64,000 bases of DNA from DASVNK01 sp036383895. GTDB taxonomy: Bacteria; Verrucomicrobiota; Verrucomicrobiia; Limisphaerales; SXQI01. Where the stretch lies: contig DASVNK010000063.1 in NCBI GenBank assembly GCA_036383895.1, positions 124,001 to 188,000 of the forward strand, written 5' to 3'. The notes under the pieces are model-generated. The model ran no database searches. It was not told the origin of the DNA and saw only the letters and a list, made by a program, of their open reading frames with translations. This document shows positions 24,550 through 31,243 of the stretch, piece after piece. The position numbers and the translations under genes are program-made. Position 1 is the stretch's first letter; every line of letters begins with the position of its first letter.

Positions 24550-25745
24550 TGTCGACTGCAAAATCATCTGCAATCAACTTCGGAAAAGAAGATCGAATTC
24601 TAGTTCGCGGCGTCAATTGGCTCGGCGACGCCATCATGTCCACGCCCGCGCTCATGCGCCTGCGCGACGCCAAACCAAAAGCCCACATCGCCCTCCTCAC
24701 TCAGGCCAAACTCGCCGATCTCTGGTCCGCCCACCCCGCCATCGACGAAGTCGTCACCTTCACCAAAGCCGACGGCATCGGCAACGTCAGCAAACGTCTT
24801 CGCGCCGGCAAATACGATCTCGCGATCATTCTCCCCAACTCATTCCGTTCCGCCTGCGAATCCTGGATGGCCGGCATTCCCACCCGCGTCGGCTTCGGCG
24901 GCCACGCCCGCGGCATGTTGCTCACCCACATCGTGCTAAATCGTCCGACGAACATCGAAATGCACAAGCGCACCACTAGCGAAGTGCTCCAACTCGTCAA
25001 AGATTCTCCTGAAAAACCGCGCGACCGCTTTCCCCACTCCGGCCACCACCTCCACAACTACCTCCACCTCATCGCCGCACTCGGCGCAAACCCCTCGCCC
25101 ATGCCTCCGCGCATCGCGGTGACATCCGACGAAATTTCCACCCTCCGCGAAAAGCTAAATCTCTCCCCCAACTTTCCCGTCGTCGTGATCAATCCCGGCG
25201 CGGAATACGGCCCCGCCAAACGCTGGCCCACCGACCGCTTCATTCAAACCGCGCTCTGCATCGAAGCCGAACATCCCTGCACCTGGCTGATTACCGGCGG
25301 GCCCGGCGACACTGCCCTCGGCACGGAAATCCTCGCCGCCCTTCAAAAACAATTCCCTTCCGCGCCCCGCCACAAATTCCAAAACCTCGCCGGTAAAACT
25401 TCCCTCCGCGAACTCTGCGTCGTCCTCGCCACCGCTGATGTCGTCCTCACCAACGACACCGGCCCCATGCACCTCGCCGCCGCCGTCGGCAATCCCGTCG
25501 TCGTTCCCTTCGGCAGCACTTCGCCCGAACTCACCGGCCCCGGCTTTCCCGGCGACGAACGTCATCGCCTCATCCTCGGCCAGGCTCCCTGCGCGCCCTG
25601 CTTCCGCCGCGAATGCCCCATCGATTTCCGCTGCATGCTCTCCATCTCACCAACCGACGCCGCAGGCGAAATTCTGAAGATCCTCCGCGAAGCGAACCCC
25701 GATTTAAACCCCGATTCGCAAATACGGGTCAAACCCGCATTGTGA
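24549..25745 (+). CDS. waaF: ADP-heptose:LPS heptosyltransferase II-like (GT9)
   Basis: The 398-residue product opens with ILVRGVNWLGDAIMSTPALM, the GT9 heptosyltransferase N-terminal motif, and has GIPTRVGFGGHARGMLLTHI and VVVINPGAEYGPAKRWPTDR, which form the donor-binding half. It ends with the conserved TNDTGPMHLAAAVGNPVV and an FGSTSPELTGP loop. A Cys cluster (CAPCFRRECPIDFRCM) near the C terminus is typical of WaaF-type enzymes. It transfers heptose to the LPS inner core in the cytoplasm. It overlaps the preceding deaminase by one base. The neighbourhood (O-antigen ligase-like gene at 19129) supports LPS biosynthesis. WaaC or WaaQ activity cannot be excluded from sequence alone. Confidence 0.87.
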   Translation: MSTAKSSAINFGKEDRILVRGVNWLGDAIMSTPALMRLRDAKPKAHIALLTQAKLADLWSAHPAIDEVVTFTKADGIGNVSKRLRAGKYDLAIILPNSFRSACESWMAGIPTRVGFGGHARGMLLTHIVLNRPTNIEMHKRTTSEVLQLVKDSPEKPRDRFPHSGHHLHNYLHLIAALGANPSPMPPRIAVTSDEISTLREKLNLSPNFPVVVINPGAEYGPAKRWPTDRFIQTALCIEAEHPCTWLITGGPGDTALGTEILAALQKQFPSAPRHKFQNLAGKTSLRELCVVLATADVVLTNDTGPMHLAAAVGNPVVVPFGSTSPELTGPGFPGDERHRLILGQAPCAPCFRRECPIDFRCMLSISPTDAAGEILKILREANPDLNPDSQIRVKPAL

Positions 25746-25753
25746 ACTGCTCC

Positions 25754-25870
25754 CTCCGTGCGAACATCACGCACGGAGACTCAACCGTCTTTTTGGTCAT
25801 TGTTCGGTTGAGCCCTCCAAATTGGGAGGTGAGCCCAGCGATTCAGCCGGGAGACGGGCTCGCCTCCTTT
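25754..25870. repeat. Cluster of hairpins between convergent waaF and icd
   Basis: Several inverted repeats follow one another in the 192-base convergent gap. First is CTCCGTGCG/CGCACGGAG with a seven-base loop (25754-25778). Next is CTCAACCG/CGGTTGAG (25780-25812). Then a long near-palindrome follows, GGAGGTGAGCCC/GGGCTCGCCTCC, with one mismatch, ending at 25870. A smaller CCTCC/GGAGG stem is nested at its left. The group may end transcription from both sides or be a REP-like element. No protein-coding sequence is credible here. Confidence 0.6.
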
Positions 25871-25937
25871 TCATCGCAAGAAACCTCCACCACGTCACGA
25901 ACTCCCGCCATTCGTAACCGTACGCAAATCCTCGCGA

Positions 25938-27299
25938 CTACATGTGCTTGATAATATTCTCGCCGAACTCAGAGCACTTGATCTCCGTCGCGCCTTCCAT
26001 CAATCGCGCAAAATCATACGTCACGCGCTTCGAACCAATCGCACCGTTCAGCCCCTTGATGATCAAATCCGCCGCTTCCTCCCAACCCATATACCGCAAC
26101 ATCATCTCGCCGCTCAACACCACGCTGCCGGGATTCACCCGGTCCTGGTTCGCATACTTCGGCGCCGTCCCATGCGTCGCCTCGAAAATTGCGTGCCCCG
26201 TCACATAATTAATATTCCCGCCCGGCGCGATCCCGATTCCCCCCACCTGCGCCGCCAGCGCATCCGACAAATAATCGCCGTTCAAATTCAACGTCGCGAT
26301 CACATCGAAATCCTCCGGCCGCGTCAGCACCTGCTGCAATGTAATATCCGCGATCGCATCCTTCACGATCACCTTCCCCGCCTTCACCGCCGCCTTCTGC
26401 TCATCATTCGCCGCCGCTTCTCCCTTTTCCTTCTTCGTCCGTTCCCACTGCGCCCAGGTATAAACCTTGTCGCTGAAAATCCGTTCCGCCGCCGCGTAAC
26501 CCCAATCACGGAACGCCCCTTCCGTGTATTTCATGATGTTCCCCTTATGCACCAGCGTCACACTTTTCTTCTTGTGCCGCAGCGCATACTCAATCGCCGA
26601 CTTCACCAGCCGCACCGTCCCCACATTCGACACCGGCTTAATCCCAATCCCCACCTGGATCGGCATATTCCCAACATTATGATCCGGCGCCGCCAGCTTC
26701 ATGTAACTCGCCATCGCCTCCTGGCTCCCGAACCGAATCTTCGCAAAATCCTTCGGAAAATTCGCCTTCAAGAAATCCAGCACCTTCTGCGCTTCCGGCG
26801 AACCGCCCACATACTCGATCCCCGCGTAAATATCCTCCGTATTCTCGCGGAAAATCACCATATCCACCTTCTCCGGATGCTTCACCGGCGACGGCACCCC
26901 CGTGAAATACTGCACCGGCCGCAAGCACACGTACAGGTCCAGCATCTGCCGCAGCGCCACATTCAGCGACCGAATCCCCCCGCCCACCGGCGTCGTCAAC
27001 GGCCCCTTGATCCCCACCAAAAACTCCTTGAACGCCTCCACCGTTTCGTCCGGCAGCCAATTATCGAACTTATTCTTCGCCGCCTCACCCGCGAACACTT
27101 CGAACCACGCGATCTTCCGCTTCCCGCCGTAAGCCTTCTCCACCGCCGCGTTAAACACCCGTTCACTCGCCGCCCAAATATCCGGCCCCGTCCCGTCCCC
27201 GCGAATAAAAGGCACAATCGGATTCTCCGGAACGTTCAATTTTCCGTTCTGGATCGAAATTTTCCCGCCGCTCGGCGGCGTCACATCTTTGTAAGCCAT
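25938..27299 (-). CDS. icd: NADP-dependent isocitrate dehydrogenase
   Basis: This 453-residue enzyme shows VPFIRGDGTGPDIWAASERV at the N terminus, PLTTPVGGGIRSLNVALRQ with the substrate-binding Ser, RPVQYFTGVPSPVKHPEKVD and MVIFRENTEDIYAGIEY. The C-terminal HGTAPKYANQDRVNPGSVVL has the Lys-Tyr pair linked to NADP preference in the E. coli-type enzyme. The frame is open 27 codons further upstream, but the ATG at 27299 gives the usual N terminus MAYKDVTPPSGGK. It catalyses isocitrate to 2-oxoglutarate in the TCA cycle. It is longer than the E. coli protein (416), with an insert around the KEKGEAAANDEQKAAVKAG segment. It converges with waaF across the hairpin cluster. Confidence 0.96.
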   Translation of the reverse strand: MAYKDVTPPSGGKISIQNGKLNVPENPIVPFIRGDGTGPDIWAASERVFNAAVEKAYGGKRKIAWFEVFAGEAAKNKFDNWLPDETVEAFKEFLVGIKGPLTTPVGGGIRSLNVALRQMLDLYVCLRPVQYFTGVPSPVKHPEKVDMVIFRENTEDIYAGIEYVGGSPEAQKVLDFLKANFPKDFAKIRFGSQEAMASYMKLAAPDHNVGNMPIQVGIGIKPVSNVGTVRLVKSAIEYALRHKKKSVTLVHKGNIMKYTEGAFRDWGYAAAERIFSDKVYTWAQWERTKKEKGEAAANDEQKAAVKAGKVIVKDAIADITLQQVLTRPEDFDVIATLNLNGDYLSDALAAQVGGIGIAPGGNINYVTGHAIFEATHGTAPKYANQDRVNPGSVVLSGEMMLRYMGWEEAADLIIKGLNGAIGSKRVTYDFARLMEGATEIKCSEFGENIIKHM

Positions 27300-27405
27300 G
27301 GCTAAAATTAAGGCTGGCGATTTAAAGCCTTCAGCCCCCAGAGAGCAAGCGGTTATCTGAATTGGGGTGCAATTGTGCAATTACAACTGCGGGTCAATTC
27401 TGCTT

Positions 27406-27487
27406 GCGTACGACGCTGAGGGGGGCGCGCTGCTCCATTGAATTGGTAGGGCGCGCTGTCCTCAGCGCGCCGCGGAGCGTACGACGC
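27406..27487. repeat. REP-like palindromic element upstream of icd
   Basis: The direct repeat GCGTACGACGC occurs at 27406-27416 and 27477-27487. Between them lies a perfect eight-base-pair hairpin, GCGCGCTG-TCCT-CAGCGCGC (27451-27470), and the text GGTAGGGCGCGCTG just before it. The GC-rich palindromes flanked by short direct repeats look like an intergenic REP or small inverted-repeat element. The 27300-27600 gap otherwise holds nothing that I can call a gene; a 108-codon ORF across it is Arg/Pro-rich and unconvincing. Confidence 0.5.
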
Positions 27488-27600
27488 GCTCGCTCCAGTC
27501 GTGAACCATCGAGCGTAAGAAGCGCTTTCCTCAATTACGTTCCTCGGCTCTGCTCGGAAGCCACCCGCACCGGTAATCGCACCCCCTAAATTCTCAGTGC

Positions 27601-27714
27601 CTAACCTGGTTTTTTGCCCTTTGGCCGGAAGACGCACCACACAATGTATGCGACGAGGATCAGGAACGTAATCAGCCACTCGGGACGAATGTAATCTAGA
27701 TCCTTCAGGCTCAT
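27601..27714 (-). CDS. 37-residue single-span membrane microprotein
   Basis: A short frame starts at ATG 27714 with a purine-rich AGAAGAA just upstream. It encodes MSLKDLDYIRPEWLITFLIL, then VAYIVWCVFRPKGKKPG and a stop at 27601. The middle is one hydrophobic span; a short acidic N terminus and a Lys/Arg C terminus predict N-out/C-in. The layout and the W-C-V-F-R-P end recall CcoQ/FixQ-like small subunits of cbb3 oxidases, but no oxidase gene is nearby, so that is only a resemblance. It is flanked on both sides by REP-like palindromes. Confidence 0.5.
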   Translation of the reverse strand: MSLKDLDYIRPEWLITFLILVAYIVWCVFRPKGKKPG

Positions 27715-27782
27715 TTCTTCTGGGTCTGTTTCATTTGTGCGCGGCCAACCCTAATCGCAGCGTTTGGCGAACGCTCGCTCTT

Positions 27783-27853
27783 CGCTCCAGAGGAGCGACA
27801 TGTTTATAGCTCCCGACCGCCCTTTAACCTCCCGCTCCAGCGGAGCGGCATGT
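27783..27853. repeat. Two copies of a CGCTCCAG-GGAGCG palindromic motif
   Basis: Two near-identical words are 50 bases apart: CGCTCCAGAGGAGCGACATG (27783-27802, then TTTATAGC) and CGCTCCAGCGGAGCGGCATG (27833-27852). Each is a GCTCC/GGAGC stem-loop followed by an invariant CATGT. A palindrome plus fixed tail in the same orientation is the structure of REP elements moved by REP-associated tyrosine transposases. No such transposase gene is present in the window. Confidence 0.55.
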
Positions 27854-27905
27854 GCCCGATCACTTTCCCCCGCCCAAGGCAGGGTTCGTAACTTATTCTT
27901 CGCAG

Positions 27906-28083
27906 CTAAACCTCCTCCAAATACTCCGGCTCAAGTCGAATGTCATAACCCCACCGAACCGATCATCAACGTCATCGCTCACGTCTAGGACGCATAAACC
28001 ATTCTCGTCGATTTCTTGAATGCGATACGACCGGCCATAGCAAAATTCGAAAACGCGGCGAGTCCGGCAACCCAGTCAGGCAT
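27906..28083 (-). pseudogene. Frameshifted small gene of unknown function
   Basis: Three overlapping fragments in different frames read as one protein if two frameshifts are allowed. It would start MPDWVAGLA at 28083, continue RVFEFCYGRSYRIQEIDENG and LCVLDVSDDVDDRFGG, and end YDIRLEPEYLEEV with a stop at 27906-27908. Each fragment is far more protein-like than the in-frame continuations. It could be an eroded gene or an artefact of base-calling errors. I do not recognise the family. Confidence 0.35.
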
Positions 28084-28149
28084 CTTTGCGAATCTAACTC
28101 TGCTCCCAGGTTTCACGCCGTCCTTCCCTCATTAAATTCACTTGGCGTT

Positions 28150-28356
28150 TCACGCGCCGTAAAAAGGCCACCTGCCAATCGCGGCGCGCCAAAACTTTCC
28201 CCCAAATGCCGCAGCCAGCAAACCCATCACAAAAGCCGCCAACACAACAACACTCCACCAAACCTCCGAGTCCGACAGCCAAAGCAAAAACAGCGCCCCT
28301 AACGTTCCAAACAGCGCGCCTCCAAAGAATGAAACGATTCGCGCAACCAATGTCAC
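28150..28356 (-). CDS. Small two-span membrane protein
   Basis: The 68-residue product has two hydrophobic stretches: IVSFFGGALFGTLGALFLLW and WWSVVVLAAFVMGLLAAAFG. They are separated by a short loop, LSDSEV. A short basic C terminus (KFWRAAIGRWPFYGA) follows. No family is recognised. It is on the same strand as two other small exported or membrane proteins (28396-28752 and 28814-29071) but separated by gaps, so an operon is possible rather than shown. The length is close to many small accessory membrane proteins. Coding status rests on composition and on its start lying outside neighbouring genes. Confidence 0.5.
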   Translation of the reverse strand: MTLVARIVSFFGGALFGTLGALFLLWLSDSEVWWSVVVLAAFVMGLLAAAFGGKFWRAAIGRWPFYGA

Positions 28357-28395
28357 GCTTTCCCTTTCTTCTTCTGGTTCACTTCGCGCCCCGAG

Positions 28396-28752
28396 TTACT
28401 CGCCTTTGACGAACCGAGTCGCCTTCGTGCGATCATTCACGTAGACGATATACGGCCCGCCTAGGCGACCAACGATGCCGAAAAACATTTGCCACTCCCC
28501 TTTTCCACCAAAGAAATTAGCGTTCTTTGGAGCATACCTAAGCTGCCACTTCTGATCATCAGCGAATCGCCTTCCGATTTCCAATGCTTCCCCCTCGGAT
28601 AATATTGGGCTTCTGAATTTGGATGCCGCGGCGTGGGTCTCAGAATTCGTGTACGAAGCATTCTGAGGCGGTAAGCACTGAGTGTGCAGGCGACTACTCC
28701 TCTGGCAGCCAGAATGCATAACTGCGAGTGCGATGATTGCGGCTACTTTCAC
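28396..28752 (-). CDS. Small lipoprotein of unknown function
   Basis: The 118-residue protein starts MKVAAIIALAVMHSGC, a short lipoprotein signal with the lipobox Cys at residue 16. The mature part has a flexible Ser/His-rich stretch and then a compact domain: LSEGEALEIGRRFADDQKWQ, WQMFFGIVGRLGGPYIVYVN and DRTKATRFVKGE. The EALEIA-type helix followed by a W-x-x-F-F strand and a D-x-T turn resembles small PepSY- or cystatin-like domains, but I cannot assign one. Nearby genes are small and unrelated. Membrane attachment by a lipid anchor is inferred. Confidence 0.6.
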   Translation of the reverse strand: MKVAAIIALAVMHSGCQRSSRLHTQCLPPQNASYTNSETHAAASKFRSPILSEGEALEIGRRFADDQKWQLRYAPKNANFFGGKGEWQMFFGIVGRLGGPYIVYVNDRTKATRFVKGE

Positions 28753-28813
28753 TTCTCTTTTCCACCTCGTTCAATTGCTGCTGAAAACCCAACCTTAACG
28801 GAGCTCCCGCATC

Positions 28814-29071
28814 CTACTTTGCTCGATTTCCGAACACAACCTTAGAGATCCCATACGGCCCCCAAAGAATGAGAAAAACCAAACTAAACACAATCACCGC
28901 CGCCCGAACCGGACCGCCAAAAACGCCGGTCCATATCGATTGCGAATCGCCGTAAGTCGCGTACGCCATAACGAACGCCAAAAATCCCGCAACGATCGAC
29001 GCGAAACAAAACATGATCCGATCCGGCCATGTGCGCCGATTTCTCACGCCTTCACTTTTCGCCTGGTTCAC
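28814..29071 (-). CDS. Small two-span membrane protein
   Basis: This 85-residue protein has a basic N terminus (KSEGVRNRRTWPDR), a helix IMFCFASIVAGFLAFVMAYA, a loop with YGDSQSIWTGVFGG and a second helix AAVIVFSLVFLILWGPYGIS. The end is KVVFGNRAK, so both termini are probably cytoplasmic. It is unlike its neighbours in sequence but shares the small two-helix layout of 28150-28356. A divergent gene begins shortly to its right. No family is recognised and no catalytic residues are seen. Confidence 0.55.
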   Translation of the reverse strand: MNQAKSEGVRNRRTWPDRIMFCFASIVAGFLAFVMAYATYGDSQSIWTGVFGGPVRAAVIVFSLVFLILWGPYGISKVVFGNRAK

Positions 29072-29121
29072 TTGATGACCGATTCCGACGTTTCCACAGC
29101 TCGTCAGGCAATTAAAAGCAG

Positions 29122-29499
29122 TTGCCCGCCAGAGGGCAAGTATGCGAAACGCTCTTCGAGCCCCACTATGTTGACATTACGATGGGCGACGAGCTAATCG
29201 GGTATGTGGACCAAATGAACGACGGCGACGGCAGGATCGTAAAACAAGGCTCATTCATATACGACAACGCGGCCAAGTGCCGCGTGAAGATATGTCAGAC
29301 CGATTATCGCCCAGGCTCCGGCGACCATGAAGATCCTCCGGAACTACGAGAAGACGTTGGCGGAATCTTCTACCAGATCTGGTTCCAATCAGCCGGCGGC
29401 GGTCAGCGCTTCTCAGCCGGAGGAGAAACATGCGAAACCCTTTCCGACGCTATCCGAATAGTCGAAGCGAAAGTAGGACCCGTCATTTGGGATCAATGA
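29122..29499 (+). CDS. Hypothetical protein, start uncertain
   Basis: The open frame gives 125 residues and contains ETLFEPHYVDITMGDELIGY, VDQMNDGDGRIVKQGSF and GIFYQIWFQSAGGGQRFSAG, ending SDAIRIVEAKVGPVIWDQ. It starts only at a TTG (29122) or at an internal ATG at 29179. Another frame begins at a good ATG (29075) with MTDSDVSTARQAIKSSCPPE and runs into the region, so a single-base frameshift near 29140 could join the two. The TGA stop overlaps the next gene's ATG (ATGA), so the pair is coupled. No domain is recognised. Confidence 0.5.
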   Translation: MPARGQVCETLFEPHYVDITMGDELIGYVDQMNDGDGRIVKQGSFIYDNAAKCRVKICQTDYRPGSGDHEDPPELREDVGGIFYQIWFQSAGGGQRFSAGGETCETLSDAIRIVEAKVGPVIWDQ

Positions 29500-29903
29500 A
29501 ACGCGAACCTGCGATGAACCACGAGACAGAACTCATCTCCTCATTTGTCGTTCCAGAAAAACGTGCCCGCTACTTGGAATTGCTCGCCAAGCCTAAACGC
29601 CGCCGCGAGATCCTTGACCGCCTCAATCACTGCTTCGACATCATGCCGCAGTTCGCCACAACTTCCAATTGGCGCCTCGCCTCAGAATTGGAGCGTTTGC
29701 TTCGCGCTAAAGGCGCGGGCGATATAGCGCACGTCATCGCCGACAACAGCGAATTGGATGGCTTGGACCTGCCGTTGTTTGAGGCGCTCGATGGAGTTCT
29801 GTCGCATCAGTTCGGGTCGGTCGTTTCATGCATCCCCGGACGCCTTGCGTTTTACAAGAAAGAGGCCCCGGGTGACGCCTTCATTTTGGAAAGAAAATCG
29901 TGA
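29496..29903 (+). CDS. Hypothetical protein of a conserved-looking small family
   Basis: This 135-residue protein contains LISSFVVPEKRARYLELLAK, PKRRREILDRLNHCFD, LLRAKGAGDIAHVIADNSEL and SVVSCIPGRLAFYKKE. The start at 29496 overlaps the preceding stop by four bases; an ATG at 29514 (MNHETEL) is an alternative. The helix-rich N half and the compact SCIPGRLA-x-Y strand suggest a globular cytoplasmic domain that I believe recurs as a hypothetical family across phyla, though I cannot name it. Co-translation with 29122-29499 is the only context clue. Confidence 0.6.
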   Translation: MKREPAMNHETELISSFVVPEKRARYLELLAKPKRRREILDRLNHCFDIMPQFATTSNWRLASELERLLRAKGAGDIAHVIADNSELDGLDLPLFEALDGVLSHQFGSVVSCIPGRLAFYKKEAPGDAFILERKS

Positions 29904-29955
29904 GGAGGAAGAGGTCTCAGTTTAGGCACCGTCCGACGCCGACACCATCCAAACT

Positions 29956-30144
29956 TCACCGCGACTCACCGCGCGCATTCTCTTCCTCCATGCGATCCAG
30001 CATCATCGCCCCTTCCAACGCCGCGCTATTGCAAATCGCCACGTCTCCATTTTCCGCCGCCAACTCCACCATCCGATCGCGCACCAACCGCATCTCCTCC
30101 CGAGATAATTTCAGCAGTTCCTCGATGATCTCCGCTGCGCTCAT
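29956..30144 (-). CDS. Small helical antitoxin-like protein, no partner seen
   Basis: The 62-residue product begins MSAAEIIEELLKLSREEMRL, then VRDRMVELAAEN, and ends in an acidic helix MLDRMEEENARGESR. The N-terminal pattern (EIIEELLKLSxEE) is shared by several small antitoxin-type proteins. No toxin-sized partner gene adjoins it on the same strand, because the only neighbours point the other way, so it would be an orphan. No DNA-binding motif is clear. The assignment is a resemblance only, and the frame could also be a short regulator. Confidence 0.4.
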   Translation of the reverse strand: MSAAEIIEELLKLSREEMRLVRDRMVELAAENGDVAICNSAALEGAMMLDRMEEENARGESR

Positions 30145-30277
30145 TCCTCTAAGCTACAATTTCATGACTAACTGCCAGCCGAATTCACAAGTGGAAGAAT
30201 CGAACATTATACATCGTGCGCGCTTCATTCACTCCTTTTCTTTCAAAAGCCGCTGATTTACCATCTTCGGCTGCTCC

Positions 30278-30684
30278 ATGAGACCGAAGCTGTTAATTCC
30301 TGTCATCCTCATCGCTCTGGCGCTTTTCGTTGGCTTCTTTTTTGGCCGGTGGCAATCAAAACGCAACGTCGACAAATACTTGGCTCAAGCAAGCACTCCT
30401 GAAGTTCGGCGTGCGCTGGCAGATTTCTCCAGAGCTGCAGGCGTATTGCAGGCGCTGCGCGCTGGTGACACAAACGGCGCCATCGAAACTTTAGAAAGCG
30501 AGTTGGACACGCAAATTATGTACATCGGAGCAGTCACCGAAGCGACACCGGATTCTGCGCGAGACATGCAGTGGCTGAGTCGAATTCGGTGGCTGAAAGA
30601 ATATCGGACAAATATCCCCGGAAAAACGACCCCTTTACGGACGAACAGGTCGCCCGCTACTTGTCGCTTATCCAACCGAACTGA
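30278..30684 (+). pseudogene. Membrane-anchored small protein with an apparent one-base frameshift
   Basis: The gene starts with MRPKLLIPVILIALALFVGF, a single membrane anchor, followed by FFGRWQSKRNVDKYLAQAST and a helical region with FSRAAGVLQALRAGDTNGAI. The in-frame end (RTNIPGKTTPLRTNRSPATC) is not protein-like. From 30607 the next frame reads DKYPRKNDPFTDEQVARYLS, then LIQPN and stops at 30684, a far better ending. One missing base near 30605-30607 explains this. It is either a recent pseudogene or a sequence error. The continuous open frame would otherwise end at 30709. Confidence 0.5.
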
Positions 30685-30713
30685 GAGCCTCAACCAACCT
30701 TCAACTTAATCCC

Positions 30714-30742
30714 TTGACACACTGAAAGCACTCTGCTAAAAC
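30714..30742 (+). promoter_or_regulatory. Strong sigma-70-type promoter
   Basis: TTGACA (30714-30719) and TAAAAC (30737-30742) are spaced by 17 bases, matching an ideal -35 box and a reasonable -10 box. The predicted start of transcription falls near 30749, at the beginning of an 11-base-pair hairpin. No ribosome site can fit between the -10 box and the ATG at 30749, so the first product is either a leaderless ORF or an untranslated RNA. Confidence 0.6.
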
Positions 30743-30749
30743 ACTCCCA

Positions 30750-30775
30750 TGATCACGAATCACTATTCGTGGTCA
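30750..30775. other. Long hairpin at the predicted transcript start
   Basis: TGATCACGAAT (30750-30760) pairs with ATTCGTGGTCA (30765-30775) around the loop CACT, giving eleven pairs with one G-T wobble. As RNA it would be a stable 5' hairpin; as DNA it would be a dyad able to bind a dimeric regulator. Its placement directly after a near-consensus promoter is the reason to report it. Confidence 0.55.
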
Positions 30776-31243
30776 CTCGGTCTGACTCCGAATAAAAGTC
30801 TCGTCCAGTCGAAGGTTGTTTCCACAGCCCTCCAATACGAGCCTTTCATTCCGATTCACCCGCCGGGTGACCCACAGACGCACCTGCCGCAGGAGAACTG
30901 CGTACATCGCCGGTTGTTATCACTTACCACTGATCACTTAACACTCGCGTTCCACCACCCGGCCGACCCACACGCAATTCTGCCACGGAAGAATTCTACC
31001 CACCCGTCGCCCCATCCCACTGCGCGCGCCTGTTCGCATCGCGCACAGCCGCCTGCCCAACCGGGTTGCGCCGCTCCCGAACCAAACCACCCGAAACCCT
31101 CTCGGCTGTCCACCGCCCAACTCTTGATTTCCCGCGGCTTACAAAAATTTCCCGCGCACCTGATAATTTTGCTTTCCGCGTATTCCGCGGTTTTAAATCC
31201 CTTTTCCTCACCTCGCAGAAATAACCCCTAACCCCTAAAACCT
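30776..31243. other. Long stretch without a convincing gene
   Basis: These 468 bases lie between the hairpin and the helix-turn-helix-like gene. The longest frame (from 30749, 160 codons) encodes a Pro/His-rich, low-quality protein. I see one further inverted repeat, AATTCT and AGAATT at about 30976-30995. No ribosome site precedes 31244. The stretch may be a long untranslated leader or the body of a non-coding RNA driven by the promoter at 30714. Confidence 0.4.

Noticed and set aside
25944..27305. A 453-codon plus-strand open frame opposite icd
   Set aside because: It is rich in Arg, His and Pro and is antisense to isocitrate dehydrogenase, which has all its family motifs.
30749..31231. 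A 160-codon open frame beginning at the strong promoter
   Set aside because: It is Pro/His-rich, has no room for a ribosome site and shows no protein-like segments; a leaderless product remains possible but unsupported.
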